A stretch of DNA of 64,000 nucleotides from Bacillus rubiinfantis (GTDB taxonomy: Bacteria; Bacillota; Bacilli; Bacillales; Cytobacillaceae), in assembly GCA_000752035.1 (NCBI GenBank), contig CCFE01000011.1, positions 126,501 through 190,500 on the forward strand, given 5' to 3'. This document shows, piece after piece, positions 35,366-44,716 of the stretch. The position numbers and the translations under genes are program-made. The number at the start of each line of letters is the position of its first letter. The stretch's first letter is position 1. The notes beneath the pieces are model-generated. The model ran no database searches. It was given only the letters and a program-made list of their open reading frames with translations, and was not told where the DNA came from.

Positions 35366-35674
35366 TCAACCAAATACTGTTTTTAGTTTTTCCAGAAGAT
35401 AAGGGACGGAGTGGAAGGCGTAAATTGTCTCAGCCACTTCTCCATCTTTAAAGATTAACAAGCAGGGTACACTTTCTATGCGAAAATCCTCTGCCAGATT
35501 GGCGAAGTAGTTTAGATTCATTTTCCCAGACTCAACTTCTAACATACTCTCCACTACCTGCAGCATTTTCCCAGCAAGCTGACAAGTTCCGCATAACGGT
35601 GTATAAAAATATACCATTCCCAGCTGGCTATTTTCGATAAACTGGGAAAAATCTTCTCGTCTCCAATCTCTCAT
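35366..35674 (-). CDS. yusE: Thioredoxin-like protein YusE
   Basis: A 102-residue thioredoxin-fold protein with a CGTC active site (C28, C31) in YFYTPLCGTCQ and the cis-Pro segment ESVPCLLIFKDGE. Its size and position match YusE. It overlaps the end of yusF by 4 bp, so the two are coupled. Partner proteins are unknown; a general disulfide reductase role is inferred. Confidence 0.85.
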   Translation of the reverse strand: MRDWRREDFSQFIENSQLGMVYFYTPLCGTCQLAGKMLQVVESMLEVESGKMNLNYFANLAEDFRIESVPCLLIFKDGEVAETIYAFHSVPYLLEKLKTVFG

Positions 35675-36036
35675 TGTGAAGAGCCCATTTCTAAATAAGA
35701 AGTGTAAACATCGATATTTGCGCCCAGTAACACGGTTGCCAGGTGATGGACCGGTGCAGTCGCGACTTCACGATAAGTCCGATCGATATATAAATGTTTG
35801 GCATGCGGGAATTCCCGTTTAAACAACTTGCGAAGTTTCTCACCGGACTCATCTGCATCTACAAGAATATAGACATCCTTATCGTCAAGACATTCAATCC
35901 ATTCATCTAACTTCGTATGACTAATGGTCCCATTTGTGCAAATAATTTCCACCGATTCCTTGACGATTTTTTTCACCTTTAATTTATCGGATTTTCCTTC
36001 AACAATTAGAACTTTGTCAACATACAAATCATTCAT
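35671..36036 (-). CDS. yusF: Toprim-domain protein YusF
   Basis: A 121-residue stand-alone toprim domain related to RNase M5 and primase-type domains. The catalytic Glu is in VLIVEGKSDK and the DxD in ILVDADESGEK. Stand-alone toprim proteins are thought to act on nucleic acid, but this family has no proven substrate. Coupled to yusE. Confidence 0.85.
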   Translation of the reverse strand: MNDLYVDKVLIVEGKSDKLKVKKIVKESVEIICTNGTISHTKLDEWIECLDDKDVYILVDADESGEKLRKLFKREFPHAKHLYIDRTYREVATAPVHHLATVLLGANIDVYTSYLEMGSSQ

Positions 36037-36206
36037 TGTCCATCACCTTAAGAATTGGTTTACTGTTAACATATTCGAAATATTGTAAAACGCTTCATGA
36101 TTGTATGTTAACTATACCATTACCGCCATGATTTAATATAGCGATTTGCCCATTTACTAACAGTTTCCCCATCTACAAAGAAGATAAAGTGGAAGTTTTT
36201 TCAAAA

Positions 36207-36233
36207 GAAAAAGCACCACTATGGGCGCTTTCG
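36207..36233 (-). terminator. Terminator after gcvH
   Basis: AAAGCGCC pairs with GGTGCTTT (one G-U) around CATAGT, followed by TTTC on the minus strand. Confidence 0.6.
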
Positions 36234-36261
36234 TAAATATGCTTAATAATCACAATCTAAA

Positions 36262-36645
36262 TTAGTTTTCGTTAATCATCGCTTCATATTGTTCTGCTGT
36301 CATAAGATTGTCAAGTTCACTGCTATCAGATAACTCAACGACGATCATCCACGCCTTTTCATATGGTGATTCGTTTACAAATTCAGGACTGTCATTTAGT
36401 TCCTCGTTCACTTCTACTACTTTACCGCTGACTGGCGCATAAAGTTCTGATACCGTTTTTACAGATTCAACGCTGCCAAATGGCTCATTAATTGTTACTT
36501 CATCACCAACTTCAGGAAGCTCTACGAAAACGATATCGCCCAGCTCGGATTGTGCGAAGTGAGTGATTCCAATGCGAACCTGTTCCCCTTCTGCTTTTAC
36601 CCACTCATGTTCCTCAGTATAGCGTAATTCCTTTGGTGTACTCAT
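36262..36645 (-). CDS. gcvH: Glycine cleavage system H protein
   Basis: A 127-residue lipoyl carrier protein, the same length as in B. subtilis. The lipoylated lysine is K63 in GSVESVKTVSEL. It shuttles the aminomethyl group in glycine cleavage and is also a donor for lipoyl relay to other complexes in Bacillus. ATG 36645 is used because GGAGGG precedes it; the in-frame ATG 36663 lies at that site. It stands apart from the other gcv genes, consistent with the lipoyl-relay role. It depends on LipA at 7.9 kb. Confidence 0.94.
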   Translation of the reverse strand: MSTPKELRYTEEHEWVKAEGEQVRIGITHFAQSELGDIVFVELPEVGDEVTINEPFGSVESVKTVSELYAPVSGKVVEVNEELNDSPEFVNESPYEKAWMIVVELSDSSELDNLMTAEQYEAMINEN

Positions 36646-36723
36646 TGTAAAAAATCCCTCCATCGTTTTTTCAAAAATTTATGATCGATAAAATCGATTT
36701 CCCCTTATCAGTGATGTTATTCA

Positions 36724-37083
36724 TCATGTAAGCCACATTTTTTCAAACTCTTCTTGTTTAAATCCTACGGTAACTTGTTTCCCATCAGTTACAATTGGAC
36801 GTTTTAGTAGCATACCATCTGTTGCCAACAAATCTAACAGTTCGTCTTCACTTGCTGTCTTTATTTTATCCTTGATGCCTAATTCACGATATTTTTGCCC
36901 GCTTGTGTTAAAAAACTTCTTTAACTCCAGACCGCTGTTTTGATAGAACTGCTTGAGTTGCTCTCGTGTTGGTGGATTATCCACAATATGTATGGCCTCG
37001 TACGAAACATTATGAGTGTCAAACCATTTTTTTGCATTTCGGCATGTACCACATTTTGGATACCAATAAAAAGTCAGAGACAT
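36724..37083 (-). CDS. yusI: ArsC/Spx-family protein YusI
   Basis: A 119-residue member of the arsenate reductase/Spx family with a CGTC motif (C11, C14) in YWYPKCGTCRNAKKWFD and a conserved LKRPIVTDGKQVTVGF segment. True Spx binds RNA polymerase, whereas ArsC-like members reduce substrates. The YusI subgroup has no defined role. Position next to gcvH and fadE matches B. subtilis. Confidence 0.85.
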   Translation of the reverse strand: MSLTFYWYPKCGTCRNAKKWFDTHNVSYEAIHIVDNPPTREQLKQFYQNSGLELKKFFNTSGQKYRELGIKDKIKTASEDELLDLLATDGMLLKRPIVTDGKQVTVGFKQEEFEKMWLT

Positions 37084-37269
37084 CCCTTTTCACCGCCTTT
37101 TTCAAAAAAATAAGACTCCAGAGTCTCCAAATGAATCATATCATATTCCCATTGAAAATGGATAACAGACAACCCTTCTTTACATCAATTCGACTATTTT
37201 CGAAAAAATCCTCCTTAATGCTAGAATTTTTCGCAACAAGATATAAAAGAGTTTCTACCTTTATGACTT

Positions 37270-37388
37270 TCATTAGCGAATTTAGAAACTTATTAGCGTT
37301 TCTGAGACTTTTATTAGCGAATTTAGAAATTTATTAGCGTTTCTGAGACTTTTATTAGCGAATTTAGAAATTTATTAGCGTTTCTGAA
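37270..37388. repeat. Phased ATTAGCG dimeric tandem repeat
   Basis: ATTAGCG begins at 37272, 37292, 37313, 37333, 37354 and 37374, giving strictly alternating steps of 20, 21, 20, 21 and 20 bp. Odd copies continue AATTTAGAAA and even copies TTTCTGAGAC, so the unit is a 41-bp dimer. It occupies the gap between yusI and fadE, beside the fadE terminator. Nothing else is seen in the gap. Confidence 0.93.
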
Positions 37389-37392
37389 ATCC

Positions 37393-37422
37393 AAAAGGGC
37401 CTCTCAGTACGAGAGACCCCTT
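37393..37422 (-). terminator. Terminator of the fadNAE operon
   Basis: GGGGTCTCTC and GAGAGGCCC pair around GTACT, followed by TTTTGG on the minus strand. Confidence 0.8.
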
Positions 37423-37451
37423 GTCGCAGAAGTGCCATATTTCAACTGTGT

Positions 37452-39233
37452 TTAAACAACATACCGCTCTGCAGCGATAATTACATCCGCTGCTTCACGC
37501 TTCTTCGCGATGACGTTTGTTGGTGTATGACGGGTGAATTTGCGTAAGGAAGACAGCATCATTCGCAATGTGTCGCCTTGTTCAACCGCCACAAGTGTTT
37601 CTTTCGCAATCGCTTCGATGGCATTGAAGGCTTCTTGACAGAAAATTTGGGTGTAAAGGAGTTTCTGGCTGCTCTTATCTACACCGTCTTTAGCAATCGC
37701 CTTTTCTGTCCGTAGCACAACCGATTCCATGGCATAGACGTTGGAAATAATATCAGCAATATTCGCTAAAACCTCCTGCTCTTTCTCCAATGCTTTGCCA
37801 TATTTTTGTGCTGCTAATCCAGCCGCTAGCAAGGCAATTTTCTTGGCGTTGCGAACCAAATACTTATCTTGAGCAAGCGGCTCGTCACCAGGCTCTTCCG
37901 GCATTAACATCATCAATTCTTCTTGAAGCGCCATCGCTTTTTGGAATAGTGGCAGCTCGCCTTTTAGGGCCTTTTTCACTAGGGTGCCAGGCACCAATAA
38001 ACGGTTGATTTCATTGGTTCCTTCGAAAATACGGTTGATTCGGGAGTCACGGTAGGCTCTTTCAATTGGATACTCCTGCATGAAACCATAGCCGCCATGG
38101 ATTTGGACGCCTTCATCGACAACATAGTCTAATACTTCACTGGCAAAGAATTTGTTCAGCGAGCACTCGATGGCGTATTCGGCAACAGCGTTAGCTATCT
38201 TTTTGATATCTTTGGCATCTTCAGTTGACAGTTGACCTTGGTTATCTTCGTATAATCCGACAGTCCGGTATACAGAGCTCTCTGCAGCATAAATTTTTGC
38301 GGCCATTGTCCCGAACTTTTCTTTCGTTAGGTTAAATTGGGAAATCGGCGTTTTAAATTGCTGACGTCCATTTGCATATTTGACAGTCATTTCAAAGGCA
38401 TTCTTGGAGCCGCCAATAGCACCGACTGCTAGCTTATAACGGCCAATGTTTAAAATATTAAAGGCGATGACATGGCCGCGACCAAACTCACCTAGTAAGT
38501 TTTCAACTGGAACAGGGACATCTTCCAAGATTAATGTACGAGTGGAAGAGCTCTTAATCCCCATTTTCTTCTCTTCAGCACCGGTAGAAACGCCAGGGAA
38601 GTCTCTTTCCACGATAAATGCAGTGAAATGTTCGCCATCAATCTTAGCATAGACGACAAATACATCAGCAAAGCCAGCATTGGTGATCCACTGTTTTTCG
38701 CCATTTAGAATATAATGAGTACCCTCGGCATTTAATTTTGCTGTTGTTCTTGCTCCTAAAGCATCCGAGCCAGATCCCGGTTCTGTTAAAGCATAAGCAG
38801 CAATTTTTTCACCAGAAGCCAAGCCTGGCAAATATTTTTTCTTTTGCTCGTCATTACCGAATAAGACGATTGGCAGTGAGCCAATTCCGACATGGGCGCC
38901 ATGTGACAGCGAGAAACCGCCTGCCTTAGCCATTTTTTCCGTCAACAGTGATGAGGTAATTTTGTCTAGCCCTAACCCTTCATATTCTTCGGGAACATCA
39001 GCAGCTAAAAGACCAAGATCGCCTGCTTGTTTTAATAATTTTACCGTGCGGTCAAATTCATGGTTTTCCAAATATTCCAGCTGCGGCAGGACTTCTTTCT
39101 CAACAAAATCCTCTGCCGTTTTCGCAATCATTAGATGTTCTTCGGTAAAATCCTCTGGTGTTAACACTTGCTCAAATGGTACATCTTCAATTAAAAAGCT
39201 TCCGCCTTTTACTAATTTTTTTGTCTCAGTCAT
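37452..39233 (-). CDS. fadE: Acyl-CoA dehydrogenase FadE
   Basis: A 593-residue FAD-dependent acyl-CoA dehydrogenase carrying a C-terminal extension, as in B. subtilis FadE (about 594 residues). AYALTEPGSGSDALG and GYGFMQEYPIERAYRDSRI are the family signatures, and EGTNEINRLLV holds the usual catalytic region. It performs the first oxidation of fatty-acid beta-oxidation. Third gene of fadNAE, 56 bp after fadA. Confidence 0.94.
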   Translation of the reverse strand: MTETKKLVKGGSFLIEDVPFEQVLTPEDFTEEHLMIAKTAEDFVEKEVLPQLEYLENHEFDRTVKLLKQAGDLGLLAADVPEEYEGLGLDKITSSLLTEKMAKAGGFSLSHGAHVGIGSLPIVLFGNDEQKKKYLPGLASGEKIAAYALTEPGSGSDALGARTTAKLNAEGTHYILNGEKQWITNAGFADVFVVYAKIDGEHFTAFIVERDFPGVSTGAEEKKMGIKSSSTRTLILEDVPVPVENLLGEFGRGHVIAFNILNIGRYKLAVGAIGGSKNAFEMTVKYANGRQQFKTPISQFNLTKEKFGTMAAKIYAAESSVYRTVGLYEDNQGQLSTEDAKDIKKIANAVAEYAIECSLNKFFASEVLDYVVDEGVQIHGGYGFMQEYPIERAYRDSRINRIFEGTNEINRLLVPGTLVKKALKGELPLFQKAMALQEELMMLMPEEPGDEPLAQDKYLVRNAKKIALLAAGLAAQKYGKALEKEQEVLANIADIISNVYAMESVVLRTEKAIAKDGVDKSSQKLLYTQIFCQEAFNAIEAIAKETLVAVEQGDTLRMMLSSLRKFTRHTPTNVIAKKREAADVIIAAERYVV

Positions 39234-39289
39234 GAAAGATTCCTCCTAAATTATTTATACACGGGCCAGACTGCTCTGGCCCTTTGATG

Positions 39290-40468
39290 TTATGGAAGTA
39301 ATTCAAATACTCCGGCAGCACCCATGCCGCCACCAATACACATGGTTACGACACCGAACTGTTGATTGCGGCGCTTCAATTCATGAATCAGCGATAAGGT
39401 TAGCTTTGCTCCTGTGCAGCCAAGTGGGTGTCCGAGAGCAATCGCGCCGCCATTTACGTTAACCTTGTCTTCATCAAGGCCAAGCTCGCGAATAACCTGA
39501 ATCGATTGGGAGGCAAAAGCCTCGTTCAGTTCAAATAAATCAATATCGGAAAGCTCCAAACCGGCTAGTCTTAGTGCCTTCGGAACCGCTACAACCGGGC
39601 CGACCCCCATGATTTCCGGCGGTACCCCGCCAACAGCAAATGATCTGAACTTTGCTAATGGCTTCAATCCAAGCGCTTCTGCCTTTTCACGGTCCATGAC
39701 CATGACCGCAGCTGCACCATCACTTGTCTGGGAAGAGTTCCCCGCGGTTACCGTACCAGTAACGGAGAAAGCGGGACGAAGCTTTGCCAATGTCTCCAAA
39801 TTTGTATCAGGGCGGACGCCTTCATCCTGAGAAAATTGAATTGTTTTTTCAATAAGCTTATTGTCCTCACCAACAGCGCGAAGGGTAACCTCAACTGGAA
39901 CAATCTCATCAACGAATTTCCCTTCTTGAATTGCCTTGTAGGCACGCTGATGGCTTCTGACTGCAAACGCATCCTGGTCTTCACGGCTGATGCCATATTT
40001 CTTGGCCACTTCTTCGGCTGTATGACCCATGCCCATATAATATTCCGGTGCTGATTCCACAAGCTTTACATTCGGCCTGAGCACATGACCAGTCATCGGC
40101 AGCATGCTCATCGACTCAATTCCCCCAGCAATCACTGTATCTGTGTGCCCAAGCATGATGGATTGAGCAGCATAGGCGATTGTCTGTAGCGCAGATGAAC
40201 AGTAACGATTAATGGTAATCGCCGGAACCGTATTCGGCAGGCCTGCTAAAGCACCGATATTCCGGGCCACGTTTAAACCCTGCTCTGCTTCTGGAATTGC
40301 ACAGCCAATAATTAAATCGTCAATATTTCCTTCGTAGTTTCCCGCCCGCTTTACTGTTTCTCTCACAACCAATGCCCCCAAATCATCAGGGCGAACATTG
40401 GCAAGTGTGCCTTTTTTCGCTTTGCCGACCGGGGTCCGAGCTCCGGCAACAATAACTGCTTCTCTCAT
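39290..40468 (-). CDS. fadA: Acetyl-CoA acyltransferase (3-ketoacyl-CoA thiolase) FadA
   Basis: A thiolase of about 392 residues. The nucleophilic Cys is in NRYCSSALQTIA, the His in GGAIALGHPLGCTGAKL, and the second Cys in CIGGGMG. It cleaves 3-ketoacyl-CoA to acetyl-CoA in the last step of beta-oxidation. ATG 40468 is preferred, with GAGGG about 8 nt upstream, giving the normal MREAVIVAGARTP start; the further ATG 40492 has no site. Confidence 0.94.
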   Translation of the reverse strand: MREAVIVAGARTPVGKAKKGTLANVRPDDLGALVVRETVKRAGNYEGNIDDLIIGCAIPEAEQGLNVARNIGALAGLPNTVPAITINRYCSSALQTIAYAAQSIMLGHTDTVIAGGIESMSMLPMTGHVLRPNVKLVESAPEYYMGMGHTAEEVAKKYGISREDQDAFAVRSHQRAYKAIQEGKFVDEIVPVEVTLRAVGEDNKLIEKTIQFSQDEGVRPDTNLETLAKLRPAFSVTGTVTAGNSSQTSDGAAAVMVMDREKAEALGLKPLAKFRSFAVGGVPPEIMGVGPVVAVPKALRLAGLELSDIDLFELNEAFASQSIQVIRELGLDEDKVNVNGGAIALGHPLGCTGAKLTLSLIHELKRRNQQFGVVTMCIGGGMGAAGVFELLP

Positions 40469-40529
40469 GCAAATTCCCTCTCTTTCTATCAATTTAACAA
40501 CATCACAATCTATCTTTTACCAAGTCCTA

Positions 40530-42914
40530 TTAATTCCGTAATGGCTTCCCTTTTACGAGCATGTGCTGCATCCGCTGTTGTGATTTTGGTTCTTGGATGA
40601 GACTTAGGAAGGCTTCCCGCTCTAAATCCAATAAATATTGCTCATCGACTTCGGTACCAAATGGAACTTTCCCGCCAGCGATGACATAAGCAATCTTCTT
40701 GGCAATCTTCAGGTCATGCTCAGAAATATAGCCTGATAAGTACATCGCCTCAGCACCAAGTAAAAGTGTGGCATAGCCCGTTTCACCCGTAACAGGGACT
40801 TTTCGGCGTACCTTCGGCTTATAGCCTTTTTCATACAATGATAAAACTGCCTGTTTCGCATCATAAAGCTGATGGTCACTGTTGACACTAATTCCGTCAG
40901 ACTTACTAAGGAAACCAGTTTGGCGTGCTTCTTCTGCCGAGGTGGATACTTTCGCCATCGCAATCGTTTCAAATACTTTATTGGCCACCTGCTGTAAATC
41001 AAACGGCACACCGCTCGGCATATTTTCCAAATGCTTCATATATAATTCTTTATTACCGCCGCCGCCTGGAAGTAAGCCAACACCTGTTTCAACGAGACCG
41101 ATAAAAGTTTCCGAAGCTGCTTGAATATGTGCTGCCGGCAGACATACCTCTGCACCGCCGCCAAGTGTCATCGCAAATGGCGCTGCCACAACTGGCTTGG
41201 AGCTATATTTTACTTTTAATAAGGCACTGTGAAGCTGACGGACAATCATATCAAGTTCAAAAATATTGTCATCTTGGACTTCCATTAACATCATCGCCAA
41301 GTTAGCACCGACACAGAAGTTCTTGCCCTGATTTCCGATTACGAGTCCCTTATAATTTTTTTCGACTTCATCGATGGCAAAATTTATCATTTGCACGATA
41401 TCAAGGCCAATGGCATTGTTCGGCGAGTGGAACTCAAGCAAGGCGACACCGTCACCAATATCAATTAAGCTGGCACCGCTGTTTTTCTTAATCACGCCTT
41501 TTTGCTTTTTCACCTTTTTCAAATCAATAACCTTTGGATTAAACTCTACTAAGCGATATTCGCCGTTATTGTAGAAAAATAGCTCACCATTTTCCTCGTT
41601 ATAGAAAGAGCTGTTCCCTTTTGCCAGCATCTCTTCAACCCATGCCGGAACAGCAAGGCCGGATTCTTTCATTTTTTGTACTGACTTTTCGACACCGATG
41701 GCATCCCAGGTTTCAAATGGTCCTAGCTCCCAGCCAAAGCCCCACTTCATCGCGCGGTCAATGGCGACAATATCATCAGCAATTTCTCCTAATAGCTGCG
41801 CGGAGTAAACCAATGATCGGGATAAGGTATTCCAGAGAAATTGACCAGCGCGGTCGTTGCCGTAAACAAGCGCTTTCAATTTATTGGCTGTGCCTTTTTC
41901 TTGCTTTGCCAGCTCAACCGTTGGGCTAGAGATTTTTTTGCGCGGACCATATTGAAGTGTTTGCGGGTCAAGTTCAAGAATCTCCTTGCCTTTTTTTAGG
42001 AAAAATCCTTGTCCTGACTTGCTTCCCAGCCAGCCATTTTCAACCATTTTTTTCAAGAATGCTGGTACGGCAAAAACATCCTTTTCGTCGCCTTCCACCT
42101 TTTCGTGAACATTTCCGGCAACATGATAGAATGTATCTAAACCAACGACATCAAGGGTGCGAAAGGTAGCGCTTTTTGGCCGGCCAATTAGCGGGCCTGT
42201 TAAGGAATCTACTTCCCCAACACCTAAACCATGAGAAAGCATCTCCTGCACGGTGACGAGCAAGCCGTATGTCCCAATTCGGTTAGCGATAAAGTTCGGC
42301 GTATCCTTTGCCTCAACGACCCCTTTTCCCAAAACATCTTCACCGAATTTTTTCATAAAGGCTAGTACTTCCGGATCTGTGTATTGTGTTGGAATCACTT
42401 CCAATAACTTTAAGTAACGCGGCGGATTAAAGAAGTGGGTGCCTAAGAAATGCTTTTTGAAGTCTTCTGAACGACCTTCCACCATTGCTTCTACGGAGAT
42501 ACCAGATGTGTTGGAACTGATGATGCTGCCTGGTTTACGATATTGATCAACTTTTTCAAAAACCTGTTTCTTTACATGCAAATTTTCTACGACGACTTCA
42601 ATGACCCAATCGACATCGATTAGTTTTACTAAATCATCGTCTAGGTTGCCGGCTTCAATGAGCGTAAGATTCCTTTTCGCCGTTAACGGTGCCGGCTTTT
42701 GTTTTAACAGCTTTTGCAATGCTGTTGCGCTAAAGCGATTACGAACCTGTTTATCCGCTAAAGTCAGCCCTTTTGCTTCTTCTTCCTTCGTTAATTCACG
42801 TGGCACAATATCCAATAATAGTGTAGGAATACCGATATTGGCCAAATGGGCCGCAATCCCTGACCCCATGACTCCTGAACCTAGTACAGCTGCTTTTTTT
42901 ATCAATTGGTTCAA
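40530..42914 (-). CDS. fadN: 3-hydroxyacyl-CoA dehydrogenase/enoyl-CoA hydratase FadN
   Basis: A two-domain enzyme of about 794 residues. The N-terminal half is the NAD-binding dehydrogenase (AVLGSGVMGSGIAAHL), and the C-terminal half a crotonase hydratase with oxyanion-hole segments (GNQGKNFCVGANLAMM, GGGAEVCLPA). I place the start at TTG 42914, seven nt after GGGGGAG, near the length of the 789-residue B. subtilis protein. The ATG at 42953 lies inside the FadR operator. First gene of fadNAE. Confidence 0.93.
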   Translation of the reverse strand: MNQLIKKAAVLGSGVMGSGIAAHLANIGIPTLLLDIVPRELTKEEEAKGLTLADKQVRNRFSATALQKLLKQKPAPLTAKRNLTLIEAGNLDDDLVKLIDVDWVIEVVVENLHVKKQVFEKVDQYRKPGSIISSNTSGISVEAMVEGRSEDFKKHFLGTHFFNPPRYLKLLEVIPTQYTDPEVLAFMKKFGEDVLGKGVVEAKDTPNFIANRIGTYGLLVTVQEMLSHGLGVGEVDSLTGPLIGRPKSATFRTLDVVGLDTFYHVAGNVHEKVEGDEKDVFAVPAFLKKMVENGWLGSKSGQGFFLKKGKEILELDPQTLQYGPRKKISSPTVELAKQEKGTANKLKALVYGNDRAGQFLWNTLSRSLVYSAQLLGEIADDIVAIDRAMKWGFGWELGPFETWDAIGVEKSVQKMKESGLAVPAWVEEMLAKGNSSFYNEENGELFFYNNGEYRLVEFNPKVIDLKKVKKQKGVIKKNSGASLIDIGDGVALLEFHSPNNAIGLDIVQMINFAIDEVEKNYKGLVIGNQGKNFCVGANLAMMLMEVQDDNIFELDMIVRQLHSALLKVKYSSKPVVAAPFAMTLGGGAEVCLPAAHIQAASETFIGLVETGVGLLPGGGGNKELYMKHLENMPSGVPFDLQQVANKVFETIAMAKVSTSAEEARQTGFLSKSDGISVNSDHQLYDAKQAVLSLYEKGYKPKVRRKVPVTGETGYATLLLGAEAMYLSGYISEHDLKIAKKIAYVIAGGKVPFGTEVDEQYLLDLEREAFLSLIQEPKSQQRMQHMLVKGKPLRN

Positions 42915-42938
42915 CGTTGTCTCCCCCTTCAATGTCTT

Positions 42939-42956
42939 TGAATGAATGCTCATTCA
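42939..42956. promoter_or_regulatory. FadR operator
   Basis: TGAATGA-ATGC-TCATTCA is a perfect 7-4-7 palindrome in the fadN leader and fits the Bacillus FadR box (TGAATGAnnnnTCATTCA). FadR is a TetR-type repressor released by long-chain acyl-CoA. Confidence 0.93.
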
Positions 42957-43005
42957 TTTTTTTAGTAAAAAAAATTCCGTAATAAAAATGAGCTCCGTTA
43001 CTATA

Positions 43006-43034
43006 ACTATAAGATATTTCGAAAAATTGTGCAA
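43006..43034 (-). promoter_or_regulatory. Candidate sigma-A promoter of fadNAE
   Basis: On the minus strand TTGCAC (43029-43034) and TATAGT (43006-43011) are 17 bp apart. The FadR box lies about 50 bp downstream, so repression would be by blocking elongation or an alternative start. Confidence 0.5.
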
Positions 43035-43136
43035 TTAGTAAACGTGGAAAATTTAAATTTTTTCGAAAAGTAATTTTTCCCACTGGCAAAGATAATTTAT
43101 CTACGGAAGGGCAAGCTACTAAATGAGGTGATCACT

Positions 43137-43268
43137 ATGGCGAAAATGAAGAAAAACCCTTCCAAAGCCGGTGTCAGCGCGGCAAGTGTCAAGGGCAATG
43201 CCGGGCCTGGCCGTGAAGCAAGCGGCGTAGACAAACAAAACAGCCAAAACAACCAATATAAGCGGTAA
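43137..43268 (+). CDS. yuzL: YuzL family small protein
   Basis: A 43-residue basic, Gly/Ser/Asn-rich protein starting MAKMKKNPSKAGVSAASVKG. The GAGGTGATC site lies just before the ATG. It matches YuzL, which sits beside fadN in B. subtilis too. The composition resembles small spore proteins, and sporulation expression is plausible but not shown. It is divergent from fadN. Confidence 0.82.
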   Translation: MAKMKKNPSKAGVSAASVKGNAGPGREASGVDKQNSQNNQYKR

Positions 43269-43312
43269 AAAAAGTGCCAGGCACCATTACAGCGTGCCGG
43301 GCACTTTTTTAT
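43267..43312. terminator. Bidirectional terminator between yuzL and rodA
   Basis: AAAGTGCC(A)GGCAC pairs with GTGCC(G)GGCACTTT, with A- and T-runs on the two sides. It separates convergent genes. Confidence 0.85.
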
Positions 43313-44478
43313 GAATTGGTTGAGAACATGTATTTTTTATAGTGATAGCGAATTGAAAAAATCAACCCTAAGGCCATCATATTCCCCATTAACGCACTAC
43401 CGCCATAACTGATAAATGGCAGCGGAATCCCGGTAATCGGCAGAACACCAATCGTCATACCAATGTTTTGAAATACGTGAAAGGTGATCATACTAATTAC
43501 ACCGACACAAATATACGTGTAAAATTGGTTCTTCGTCTCCATACCAACCTTGGTAATATGGTAAATTAACAAGAAAAACAAACTAATTAATACACTTGCC
43601 CCGATAAAGCCATACTCTTCGCCAACAACACTAAAAATAAAGTCTGTCTGGCTTTCCGGTAAATAGACTTCACGGTTGCCAATCCCTTTGCCGCTTGTTT
43701 GCCCCGAGCCAATCGCCAGCATCGATTTAATCAGTTGATAACCGGCTGAACTTTGATAATTATACGGGTCAAGCCAGGAATAAATCCGCCCAAATTGGTA
43801 TGGTTTCACCCCGAGAAATTTCTCAAGGACATCGGGATTCCATAAAACAAAATAAAATATCGTCCCCACCAATAAAATACCTGCCGAAAACATCGGAACA
43901 AGCATTTTCCAAGTGATCCCGGAGATAAAAATCATCCCTAGCAAAATAGCCAAAAAGACCAGCCCTGTCCCTAAGTCTTCTTTAATAATCAACAAAAGCG
44001 GCAGCATCGTTACCATGCCCAGCTTCAGCAGCAGCCAGAAGTCCGTTTGCAATGTTTTCATCAGATGCTTTTGATGATGATCGTCAATCACACGGGCTAA
44101 GCCTAGAATTAAAAATATTTTCATAAACTCTGAAGGCTGTATTGTACCAATTCCAGGCAGCTGAAACCAGTTTTTTGAGCCGTTAATTCGCGGTGCAATG
44201 CTTTCTGGTGCAATGATTAAGAAGATTAAAATAACAATTCCAAAACCATAGACGTACCAGGTCAGCTTACGCAGCTGGTCAGAATCAAAGCGTATCACCA
44301 CTGCAATGATGGCACAGCCAACGGCATACCAGGCAACCTGCATAATCAAAAAATTGCGGTCATATTGCCCGCTTTGCTGGGCACTGTAAATGGCCGCACA
44401 GCTGGCAAGGAATAATAACATAACAATAAGCACAAGACTATAATCCAGTTTAGAAGTTGAACTATTATTGGAAGTCAT
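43309..44478 (-). CDS. rodA: RodA/FtsW-family peptidoglycan glycosyltransferase
   Basis: A 389-residue SEDS protein with about ten membrane helices. The loop with RINGSKNWFQLPGIGTIQPSEFMK and the C-terminal GIPLPFISYGGSAL are signatures. SEDS proteins polymerise lipid II with a class B PBP partner. Overall similarity, including the N-terminal LDYSLVLIVMLL, fits RodA better than FtsW or SpoVE, but paralog choice is not certain. GGGAGA precedes the ATG. Confidence 0.85.
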   Translation of the reverse strand: MTSNNSSTSKLDYSLVLIVMLLFLASCAAIYSAQQSGQYDRNFLIMQVAWYAVGCAIIAVVIRFDSDQLRKLTWYVYGFGIVILIFLIIAPESIAPRINGSKNWFQLPGIGTIQPSEFMKIFLILGLARVIDDHHQKHLMKTLQTDFWLLLKLGMVTMLPLLLIIKEDLGTGLVFLAILLGMIFISGITWKMLVPMFSAGILLVGTIFYFVLWNPDVLEKFLGVKPYQFGRIYSWLDPYNYQSSAGYQLIKSMLAIGSGQTSGKGIGNREVYLPESQTDFIFSVVGEEYGFIGASVLISLFFLLIYHITKVGMETKNQFYTYICVGVISMITFHVFQNIGMTIGVLPITGIPLPFISYGGSALMGNMMALGLIFSIRYHYKKYMFSTNS

Positions 44479-44716
44479 GATGAAGTCTCCCTTGAAAAAA
44501 ACTTTTGCATTCCTCCATTATATTTTTAAAAGCAGGAAATCTCAACTTCTAAACGGCCTTTGGATTTATTTACAAATAATGATAAATGTCTGAAAAAAAC
44601 TATTTTACTTGGAATTATGGAGAGCAGATATTTTATTTGTTATTTTCATAGCTGTTAAAGATAGTGCATATCAATATGGTACGAGCTAATTTTATGATAA
44701 GAATGTGAGGGAGCCT

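Noticed and set aside
36037..36261. Expected yusG gene between yusF and gcvH
   Set aside because: The 225-bp gap contains no open frame with a ribosome site that resembles YusG.
37270..37388. Possible short CRISPR-like array of ATTAGCG repeats
   Set aside because: The spacers repeat too, alternating between two sequences; the period of 20-21 bp is too short.
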